Source of the DNA: an uncultured Pyrinomonadaceae bacterium
GTDB lineage: Bacteria; Acidobacteriota; Blastocatellia; Pyrinomonadales; Pyrinomonadaceae
Reading direction: 5' to 3'
NCBI GenBank assembly: GCA_902805935.1
Contig: CADCUR010000033.1
Location: forward strand, 1 to 39,566
Length of the DNA: 39,566 nucleotides
The notes below the pieces were generated by a model that saw nothing but the letters and a program-made list of their open reading frames with translations, searched no databases and was not told the DNA's origin. Below, piece by piece: positions 14,636 to 21,935 of the stretch. The translations under genes and the position numbers were made by a program. Position 1 is the stretch's first letter, and the number at the start of each line of letters is the position of its first letter.

Positions 14636-17056
14636 ATGCAAATTAGAATCCTTCTCTCTTTAGTATTAGTGTGTTCGTTTTCCGTTCAAGCGCAAATTCG
14701 TTCGGCGAAACGAAACCTGCTTTCGGGACAAACTTCGAGCGCCGAAACGAACCGCGCCGCTGTAAATTCTCTTCCGATTCGGCGCGTTATTCTTTACTCT
14801 AACGGCGTGGCTTACGTCGAACGTCGCGGCGTGGTTTCGGGCGACGCGGAAGTCAATCTGTCGTTTAAGCAATCGCAGGTGGACGACGTTTTGAAATCAA
14901 TGATCGTGCTTGATTTGGGACAAGGCAGAATCGGCGCGGTTTCTTATAATTCGTCTGCGCCGCCGTCGGCGAAAATGGCGGAGATTCCCTTCTCGATTAA
15001 TTCGGTCAGCGACGGCGCGAACGGCGGACTCGCCGGAGTTTTGGCGCAACTGCAAGGCGCGAAAGTATCGGTTGCCGCGAACGGCGGGACTGTAATCGGC
15101 TCGATCTTGACCGTCGAGAAACGCGACGTGCCGGGCGACAAAGATCGTCCGGCGCGCCAAGCGCGATTTCTTGTCGTTGCCGCAGATAACGGTGAAATTT
15201 CAAGTTTCGATTTAAGCGAGGTGCGTTCAGTCAAACTTCTGGAAAACGGCACGGTCAAAGATGTCAACGAATTTGCTAACGCGACCGCTTCGGCAAGGCG
15301 ACGCGATGCGAAAACCATCACCGTAACGAGCGAGGGCGCGGGTCAGCGCGAGATGATCGTCAGCTACACGATTGCCGCGCCGATTTGGAAAACGACTTAC
15401 CGCGTCGTGCTTGACCAGGCGGGCAAACCGTTTTTTCAAGGCTGGGCGATTGTTGATAACGTGAGCGATGAAGATTGGGAAAACGTCAACCTTTCCCTTG
15501 TTTCGGGAACGCCGATTTCTTTTATTCAACCGATTCAGCAGCCGTTCTTTCGGTATCGTCCCGTCGTCCCGATTCCTAATGATTTGAGGCTCACGCCGCA
15601 GATTTACGAAGACGGAATCAGCTCGAACAATTCGCCCGATTCGATTACGGGAACGGTCGTTGACCCGAACGGAGCGATTGTTCCGAACGCGACCATCACG
15701 ATCAGAAACGATTCGACCGGTGCGGAACAACGCATCTCGACCGATTCAAACGGAAACTTTCAAACGGCGCAACTCGGCGCGGGAAATTATACGGTTTCGG
15801 CTTTCGCCAACGGCTTTCAAACTTTAAGAGTCTCAAACGTCCAAGTCGGCGGCGGGCAAACTAATAATCTGCGTCTTTCGCTTCCGGTCGGCGGCGTTTC
15901 GGCAACGGTTGATGTAACAGCCAGGCAAGTGCAAAGTTTACCGATGAACGGCAGAGGTTCCTCGCAAAATCAAATGTCGGCAGGTATGGCTCAAAATAGT
16001 ATGATTATTGACGGCGCGACAACGACTTCGGTCAGCAACGCTTTGACCAGCGGAAACTCCGGCGTGACGACCGCCGCGACCGGCGACGACATCGGCGATT
16101 TGTTTGAATATAAAATCGAGCAACCGGTGACGGTTTTGCGCGACCGTTCGGCGTTGATTCCGATTGTGCAGACGACGATGGACGGCGAGCGCGTTTCGAT
16201 TTACAACGAGACGGTGCGCCGCGACCGACCAATGGGCGGAATGAAGCTCGTCAACACCACGCCGCTCACCTTTGAAGGTGGAAGTCTGACCGTTTTGGAC
16301 GGCAACGCCTACGCGGGCGAGGCTTTGATGGAACGCCTGAAACCGAAAGAACAGCGGTTCATTTCCTTCGCGCTCGATTTGGGAACGAACATCACCATCC
16401 GGCGGGAAGAGGACAGTCTGCCCGCCAAACTCATCAAAATTCTGAACGGCGTGTTCCAGGTTCATTATTTCCGGCAAGAGAAAAAAACCTACATTCTGCA
16501 AAATCAAACCGAACGCCCGCGCGTCGTTTACATCGAACATCCGGTGCGGCAAGGCTGGGAACTTTCCGACGACACGCCGAAGCCCGACATCACGACGCAG
16601 CGTTATTACCGCTTCAAAGTCGAGCTTGCGGCTTTCGATAAAAAAGAAATCAACGTCTCCGAACAACAGGCTTTGATGGACAGTTACGCGCTGACGAATC
16701 TTTCGCGCACAGATTTGGAACTGTTTCTCACGCGCCGATATATCAACGCTGAGACGAAAGCGCGGCTCGAAAAATTGATTGATTTGCGAACGCAGATGAA
16801 TCAAATTGACCAGAAACTGCAAACTTTTGAACAGGAAGCGGATCAAATCGAGGAAGACCAGAAACGTCTGCGCGAAAACATCGAAGCGCTGTCGAAAACG
16901 CCTGAAGCGAAAACGCTGATCGCGCGTTACATCGCAAAAGCCAATGATCAGGAAACGCGCCTCGAAGCAATGGAAAAGGAACGCAAAACGCTCGAAGCCG
17001 AAAAAGAGCGTCTTGAAACAGAACTCGCCAGTGCGATTCGCGCGTTTAATGTTTAA
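14636..17056 (+). CDS. secreted DUF4139-family protein with internal Oar-like module
   Basis: 806 aa with a signal peptide (LLSLVLVCSFSVQAQ). Residues 45-330 and 490-720 match the two parts of a DUF4140/DUF4139 'mucoidy' type protein: IRRVILYSNGVAYVERRG near the N-terminus, YTIAAPIWKTTYRVVL and GWAIVDNVSDEDWENVNLSLVSG in the middle, and EIPFS/ALTNLSRTDLELFL later. Between them, at about 335-470, sits a carboxypeptidase-regulatory/Ig-like domain (SITGTVVDPNGAIVPNATIT to GFQTLRVSNVQV). It is followed by VSATVDVTARQVQSLPMNGR, the sequence that normally opens the plug of acidobacterial TonB-dependent Oar proteins. No barrel follows. The C-terminus (about 720-806) is a coiled coil. It is likely periplasmic or surface-exposed, and its function is unknown. 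Confidence 0.75.
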   Translation: MQIRILLSLVLVCSFSVQAQIRSAKRNLLSGQTSSAETNRAAVNSLPIRRVILYSNGVAYVERRGVVSGDAEVNLSFKQSQVDDVLKSMIVLDLGQGRIGAVSYNSSAPPSAKMAEIPFSINSVSDGANGGLAGVLAQLQGAKVSVAANGGTVIGSILTVEKRDVPGDKDRPARQARFLVVAADNGEISSFDLSEVRSVKLLENGTVKDVNEFANATASARRRDAKTITVTSEGAGQREMIVSYTIAAPIWKTTYRVVLDQAGKPFFQGWAIVDNVSDEDWENVNLSLVSGTPISFIQPIQQPFFRYRPVVPIPNDLRLTPQIYEDGISSNNSPDSITGTVVDPNGAIVPNATITIRNDSTGAEQRISTDSNGNFQTAQLGAGNYTVSAFANGFQTLRVSNVQVGGGQTNNLRLSLPVGGVSATVDVTARQVQSLPMNGRGSSQNQMSAGMAQNSMIIDGATTTSVSNALTSGNSGVTTAATGDDIGDLFEYKIEQPVTVLRDRSALIPIVQTTMDGERVSIYNETVRRDRPMGGMKLVNTTPLTFEGGSLTVLDGNAYAGEALMERLKPKEQRFISFALDLGTNITIRREEDSLPAKLIKILNGVFQVHYFRQEKKTYILQNQTERPRVVYIEHPVRQGWELSDDTPKPDITTQRYYRFKVELAAFDKKEINVSEQQALMDSYALTNLSRTDLELFLTRRYINAETKARLEKLIDLRTQMNQIDQKLQTFEQEADQIEEDQKRLRENIEALSKTPEAKTLIARYIAKANDQETRLEAMEKERKTLEAEKERLETELASAIRAFNV

Positions 17057-17064
17057 ACTGTCAA

Positions 17065-17081
17065 CTGAAAGAGTTTTTCAG
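17065..17081. terminator. short hairpin at the convergent DUF4139 / tldE junction
   Basis: CTGAAA / TTTCAG, a 6-bp stem around GAGTT, lies in the 21-bp gap between the two convergent stop codons and overlaps the last codon of tldE. Weak evidence for a terminator. Confidence 0.3.
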
Positions 17082-18421
17082 ACGGCTTCCGATTGCGAAG
17101 TGAAATTAAACGCTTTGAGTTTGAGCGCGGGCAGCAGCGAAGCATTGCCGCTTTCGGAACCGCCGACGCGCTCCGGCGCGCCGACCAGCTCGACGTTGCC
17201 CGGCGCGAGCATTTGGATGATTGATTGGTTAAAGCGAAAATTTTTGACCGGATATTGAATTTTCCCGTTTTCGACGAACCACACGCCGTCGCGCGTCAAG
17301 CCGGTCAAACTCGCCGTGCGCTGGTCGGTCGAGCGGATATACCAGAAACGGCTGATGATCAAACCGCGTTTCATTGAACCGATCATTTCTTCGATCGTCG
17401 AAGTTTTACCGCTCGTCTCCAAAATTGTGTTGACCGGTCCCGGTGTCGGTTCTTTCGACTGCCGCTGCGCCCAGAAGCGCGTGTAAATCAAATTCTCCAG
17501 CCGTCCGTCTTTCACCAAGTAAATTTTCTGCGCCGGAATGCCGCCCTGCGCCGACTGCGAGCCGGGAATCTCCTGGTTCCACGGGTCGCTCAAAACGCTG
17601 ATTCGCTCGTCAAAAATTCGCTCGTTGAGACGAGTTTTGCCGCCCGGCGCGGAATACGGGCTGCGCCCTTCGTCGGCGTTGCGCGCGTTGAATCCGAACG
17701 AAAGATTACCTAGCAGATCGGCGACGGCTTGCGGTTCGAGAACGACCGTGTAGCTGCCCGGCTCAAGCGCGCGCGCGTTTCGTCCTTCGAGCGTTTTGCG
17801 GATAGCTTCGCGCGCGATGCGCATCGTGTCGAGCCGATTGACATCGTAATGACTGCGCAGGAAATAGCCAGAACTCGTGCCGTCCGCTGTTCGCGTCGTC
17901 ACCGAAAGGCTGACTGACGAGGAGCGTTCGTATTCAAAATTTCCGTTTTTGGTCGCCGATGCGCCTGTCTGCGCTCTGGCTTGATGAAAGCCCGCGCCGA
18001 TGACGCCGGATTTTTCGCACTCAGCCAAAATGTCGCCGACGGCTTTGGCGCGGGCGGTCGAAGAAATATTCGCCGTCGCTTCGACGTAGCCGCTGACGGG
18101 TTTGTAAGTTTGCGCTTTCAAAGTCGGCAGGTATTCGCGGTCGAGCGGCGCGAGCCGAGCGAGCTGCTCGGCTTGTTCGACCATCGTCTTCAAACTCGCG
18201 TCGTCTGTATCATTAGTCGAAGACGCGCCGCGTTTTCCCTCGATCCAAACCGTGATGTTTGCGCCGCGTCCCATTCGCTGACCGCTCGTTAAAAAAGCGT
18301 TGCGGGCAAAGCGCAGATGAGAAAGTTTATCGCTGCCGACGCTCACGCTCGCGTCGTCGGCTTTGACCATCGAAAGTAACTTGTCGGTGATCGCTTTAGC
18401 TTCTTGTTCGGTTAATAACAT
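17078..18421 (-). CDS. tldE: TldD/PmbA family protein, TldE-type subunit
   Basis: 447 aa and downstream of tldD with a 17-bp gap, so a two-gene operon. It has the family layout but no HExxxH motif, as expected for the inactive TldE/PmbA partner of the TldD-TldE protease. That protease degrades unfolded peptides and matures modified peptides such as microcin B17. Conserved segments include SYTVVLEPQAVADLLG, GLTRDGVWFVENGKI and NFRFNQSIIQML. The ATG follows GAGG (AAAAAGAGGATTG), and an in-frame stop two codons upstream rules out any N-terminal signal. TldE is therefore predicted cytosolic, unlike its partner. Confidence 0.88.
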   Translation of the reverse strand: MLLTEQEAKAITDKLLSMVKADDASVSVGSDKLSHLRFARNAFLTSGQRMGRGANITVWIEGKRGASSTNDTDDASLKTMVEQAEQLARLAPLDREYLPTLKAQTYKPVSGYVEATANISSTARAKAVGDILAECEKSGVIGAGFHQARAQTGASATKNGNFEYERSSSVSLSVTTRTADGTSSGYFLRSHYDVNRLDTMRIAREAIRKTLEGRNARALEPGSYTVVLEPQAVADLLGNLSFGFNARNADEGRSPYSAPGGKTRLNERIFDERISVLSDPWNQEIPGSQSAQGGIPAQKIYLVKDGRLENLIYTRFWAQRQSKEPTPGPVNTILETSGKTSTIEEMIGSMKRGLIISRFWYIRSTDQRTASLTGLTRDGVWFVENGKIQYPVKNFRFNQSIIQMLAPGNVELVGAPERVGGSESGNASLLPALKLKAFNFTSQSEAV

Positions 18422-18438
18422 TTCTTACAATCCTCTTT

Positions 18439-20019
18439 TTAACTTAGCGGTTGAGCGGCAGTGTTCAAAATATTGATACCACGAAAACGTGCCGACGGGC
18501 AGCCGTGCGAAACGGCGTTCGATTGTCCGGGTTCGCCTTTGCCGTCGTTGAAACTGCCGGGAATCAAATAAGTTGACGCGCCGCCGAGCGCGTCGCACGC
18601 GCCCCAAAAATCGGTCGTGCGCGATTGATAAGCGACATCTTTCAGCATTCCGGCAATTTTGCCGTTTTTGATTTCCCAGAAAGTTTGCCCGCCGAATTGA
18701 AAATTGTAACGCTGCTGGTCAATCGAATAGCTGCCGCGCCCGTAAATCATAATTCCGCGTTCGACGCCCGCGATTAAATCGTCTTGCGAGACGTTTTCCT
18801 TCGCCGGTTCTAATGAAACATTCGGCATTCGCGGAAACGGAACGCTGCCCCAACTGTCGGCGTGCAGACAGCCGTAAGAAGATTTTTTCCCGACGAGCGG
18901 CGCCAGATCGCGCGTCGTTTGCCAATCTACAAAAATGCCGTCTTTGACGAGATGCCATTTTTGTCCGGCGACGCCTTCGTCGTCGTAAGCGACGGTGGCA
19001 AGTCCCAAAGGCTGCGTTCGGTCGGCGACGAAATTAATGATTTTCGAGCCGAATTGTAATTTGCCGGTTTTGTCCGGCGTCAAAAAACTCGTTCCGGCAT
19101 AGTTGGCTTCCCAAAGTAATGCGCGGTCGAGTTCCGTCGGATGTCCGACCGATTCGTGAATCGTCAAAAACAAATGCGACGGATGCAAAACCAAATCATA
19201 TTTTCCCGGCTCGACGGTTTTGGCTGTCAGCTTCATCACGGCTTCTTCGCCTGCCAGTTTCGCTTCGCCGAACCAATCGTGATTTTCGATGTATTCGTAA
19301 CCGATGCTTTGACCTTCGCGCAACGAATTGCGCGTTTGAAAATCGCCGGTCGCGCGGTCAGTCGCGGTCACGGTAAAGGACGGATTGCCGCGAATCAGAT
19401 ACTGCTCGATGCGCGAGCCATCGCTTGTTGCGAGAAACTTCTGCTCGTTGACCCAAGCCATTGAAGAATTGACGAAACTCACGCCTTTGACCGCCAGCGC
19501 CGCTTCGTTGAGCTTCAGCAAAAATTCGATTTTGTTGTCAACCGGAACGTCGAACGGGTCTTTGAGATAGGAGCTTTTCCAATTCGCCGTTACTTTCGGA
19601 GCGACGACCATTTCAATCGGTTTTTTCTGAAAAGCCGAATTCGCGCGGGCGATTTCAACCGCTTCGGTCGTCGCGCGCCGCACTTCCGCTTCGGTCACAT
19701 TCGGACTGGCGGCAAACCCCCAAGTTCCTTTGACCAAGACGCGCACGCCGAAGCCGAAATTTTGCCCGCGCTGGACGTTTTGCACTTGCTTTTCGCGCGT
19801 GGAAATCCCTTCGAGACGATAACGATTGATGCGCACGTCGGCGTATGTTGCGCCGAGTTTTTTCGCGGTCGAAAGCGCGATGTCCGCCAGATTGTTTTTA
19901 TTGACCTCAAACGCCCGAAGCGTTTCGGCTTCGGCTTCGTAAATCCATGACGGCAAGACGGTCAACGCGCCGAGCGTCAGACCAGCCGTTTTGATAAAAT
20001 CGCGTCGGGAAAAATTCAT
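18439..20019 (-). CDS. tldD: TldD-type zinc metalloprotease with Tat signal
   Basis: 526 aa. The zinc motif HESVGH (HExxxH, residues 288-293) in LFLTIHESVGHPTELDRAL identifies the catalytic subunit. The N-terminus reads MNFSRRDFIKTAGLTLGALT, a textbook twin-arginine signal (SRRDFIK plus a hydrophobic stretch), with a possible cleavage region near EAEAE. Classical TldD is about 480 aa and cytosolic, and the extra length here is the signal. The mature enzyme is predicted to be periplasmic. The start follows GAGG. A conserved C-terminal CDALGG and GEPGQSNAVSHGCP are present. The partner TldE lacks a signal. Confidence 0.92.
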   Translation of the reverse strand: MNFSRRDFIKTAGLTLGALTVLPSWIYEAEAETLRAFEVNKNNLADIALSTAKKLGATYADVRINRYRLEGISTREKQVQNVQRGQNFGFGVRVLVKGTWGFAASPNVTEAEVRRATTEAVEIARANSAFQKKPIEMVVAPKVTANWKSSYLKDPFDVPVDNKIEFLLKLNEAALAVKGVSFVNSSMAWVNEQKFLATSDGSRIEQYLIRGNPSFTVTATDRATGDFQTRNSLREGQSIGYEYIENHDWFGEAKLAGEEAVMKLTAKTVEPGKYDLVLHPSHLFLTIHESVGHPTELDRALLWEANYAGTSFLTPDKTGKLQFGSKIINFVADRTQPLGLATVAYDDEGVAGQKWHLVKDGIFVDWQTTRDLAPLVGKKSSYGCLHADSWGSVPFPRMPNVSLEPAKENVSQDDLIAGVERGIMIYGRGSYSIDQQRYNFQFGGQTFWEIKNGKIAGMLKDVAYQSRTTDFWGACDALGGASTYLIPGSFNDGKGEPGQSNAVSHGCPSARFRGINILNTAAQPLS

Positions 20020-20072
20020 TTCGGTGCCTCGCTGTTAAACCGCGACAGACAAAATCCGCCGCGCGTTAAAAT

Positions 20073-21230
20073 TCAAACTTTAATGTAAATTCGCTTTCGA
20101 TACAAAAGCCACATCAGAAAAAGCCACAATATAATATATGAAATAGCATACATCAAGGATGCGTTAATCGCTGAAGCGAACGGCATAAAAATCGAATCGA
20201 AAATCCATTTTTGTAGGGGAATTGATTTGCCTTCTGCGTCCGCGCCGACTCGGATTATTCCGAAAAGTTTCGCCATCAAACCGGAAAAGACGAACAGCGC
20301 GAGCGCGTTCACGCCGAAAATGACGAACGGTTTCGCCCACCTTTTATAATTTTTGATGTCAACCAGCCAGTAACAAATACCGAGAAAACAGAGCGCCAAG
20401 CCAGCCGTGTAAAGCACATAGGAACTCGTCCAGAGCGATTTGTTAATCGGAAACCAGAAGTTCCAAGCCCAGCCGAGCGCCGTCAGAATCACGCCGAAAA
20501 AAAACATCGCCGCTACTCGTTCATAATCGTCTCGCCGGCTGCGAAGCCAATGTCCGCATAGAACCCCTGCCAAAGTGGTGGCGATTGCCGGAATGGTTGA
20601 AAGAACTCCTTCGGGGTCGAAAACCTTCGACGATTTCCAGATATGATTTTCCGTTAAAATCACACGGTCAAGATACGCCGCAAGATTGCAAGCCTTGTCA
20701 TTAAAAGTCGCAACTTCGCAGCCGGGGACGCTTATCAGAGTCATCAGCGCCCAATAAACCAACAGCAGCGCGCCGGCGATTGTCGCTTGCTGTTTCCAAT
20801 TCGTGCGAATGAAAATAAGCGACGCGACGAAGTAACAAACCGCGATGCGCTGCAAAACTCCCATAATGCGGAGGTTTGAGATGTCGAACCATTCACCTTT
20901 GCTGAAATTATAAAAAGGAAACGCCGCTAAAAATAACCCGAGCGCGAAGATGATCAGCGCGCGGCGAAGAATCTTGGTGTAAATATCGCGGTTAATTCCG
21001 CCGCTCTCGACGCGCTTGCCGAGCGCCAGCGTAATCGAAATCCCGACGATGAACAAGAAGAACGGAAAAACGAAATCGGTTGGCGTCGCGCCGTGCCATT
21101 CGGCGTGCTTGAGCGGCGAATAAATTTGGCTCCACGTTCCCGGATTATTGACCAAAACCATTCCGGCAATGGTCATTCCGCGAAATACATCGAGCGACAA
21201 TAAACGATTAGATTCGATTTCGGCGGACAT
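20073..21230 (-). CDS. DUF5009 / heparan-alpha-glucosaminide N-acetyltransferase-like membrane protein
   Basis: 385-aa polytopic inner-membrane protein with about ten hydrophobic segments. The start MSAEIESNRLLSLDVFRGMTIAGMVLVNN and the following HAEWHGATPTDFVFPFFLFIVGISI are diagnostic of the DUF5009/HGSNAT/NagX family. Its human member moves acetyl from cytosolic acetyl-CoA to glucosamine on the other side of a membrane. Conserved His of AEWHG is the presumed acetyl carrier. In bacteria this family may acetylate glucosamine residues during chitin or wall recycling, but no such genes are adjacent. AAGGA lies 10 nt before the ATG. Confidence 0.85.
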   Translation of the reverse strand: MSAEIESNRLLSLDVFRGMTIAGMVLVNNPGTWSQIYSPLKHAEWHGATPTDFVFPFFLFIVGISITLALGKRVESGGINRDIYTKILRRALIIFALGLFLAAFPFYNFSKGEWFDISNLRIMGVLQRIAVCYFVASLIFIRTNWKQQATIAGALLLVYWALMTLISVPGCEVATFNDKACNLAAYLDRVILTENHIWKSSKVFDPEGVLSTIPAIATTLAGVLCGHWLRSRRDDYERVAAMFFFGVILTALGWAWNFWFPINKSLWTSSYVLYTAGLALCFLGICYWLVDIKNYKRWAKPFVIFGVNALALFVFSGLMAKLFGIIRVGADAEGKSIPLQKWIFDSIFMPFASAINASLMYAISYIILWLFLMWLLYRKRIYIKV

Positions 21231-21334
21231 TTTGTTAATTTCCTTTTAATTTTTTCTCATTCTAATCTAACTTCGCGCGTTTTCAAACTCGATACTAGGC
21301 ATTCAAATTCGCAGCCCGAAATATGAAAAACAAG

Positions 21335-21865
21335 TTACGATTGCCAACCGTTTCTCTCGCGCAACCGCGTGATGTGCGCCGTGTGGTGACGACCGTGCCA
21401 GGCGTAAAGTCCGAGCATCTGCCCTAAAGTCCATTCGCCCGATTCGGGATGAATCAATTTTCGGCAAAAATCTTCGTCGCTCATCGAATCGAGCAGCGTC
21501 GTCCAGCGCAGATGCAGATTCTCCGTAATTGCCAGCGACGGTTCGATTGGCAAAAAGCTATCCGCCAACTCCGCCCAGCGGTCTTCGTAATACGGGCGAA
21601 TCGTCGGCGCCTCTTCGGTCAGCGCGAGTTTGAAACGAACCAGCGAATTAAGATGACTGTCGGCGACGTGGTGAACCGTCTGCCGCACCGTCCAGCCACC
21701 GGGACGATACGGCGTGTCGAGCTGCTCGTCCGTCAAATTTTCGACTGCCGCTTTTAAATTACGCGGAAGTTCAACGATTTCACCGACGAATTGTTTTTTC
21801 AACTCCGGCGTAAATTCGTAATTTTTATCGAATCGTCCAATCGGATAACTTAAATCTTCGCTCAT
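21335..21865 (-). CDS. DinB-like metal-dependent protein, YfiT/BstA type
   Basis: 176 aa from the ATG at 21865. The ORF track begins at 21958, but that extension overlaps dnaB and consists of repeat-derived codons, while MSEDLSYPIGRF is the typical YfiT opening. It is a four-helix DinB fold with the expected metal histidines: one in TVHHVADSHLN and two in YAWHGRHHTAHI. The motif GGWTVRQTVHHVADSH is highly characteristic of the group that contains the bacillithiol S-transferase of Firmicutes. A thiol-transfer or detoxification role is likely. Whether bacillithiol is present in this organism is not known from this window. Confidence 0.85.
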   Translation of the reverse strand: MSEDLSYPIGRFDKNYEFTPELKKQFVGEIVELPRNLKAAVENLTDEQLDTPYRPGGWTVRQTVHHVADSHLNSLVRFKLALTEEAPTIRPYYEDRWAELADSFLPIEPSLAITENLHLRWTTLLDSMSDEDFCRKLIHPESGEWTLGQMLGLYAWHGRHHTAHITRLRERNGWQS

Positions 21866-21899
21866 ATTTTGCTCTCGATTTTTATAATTTAATTTTCGC

Positions 21900-21934
21900 T
21901 GACCAGAAATTGCAAATTGCCAATCGAAAATTCC
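21900..21934. repeat. heptamer repeat between dnaB and the DinB gene
   Basis: AAATTGC twice, then CAATCGA and AAATTCC in 7-bp register, ending one base from the dnaB stop codon. Part of the dispersed heptamer family. Confidence 0.65.
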
Positions 21935-21935
21935 G

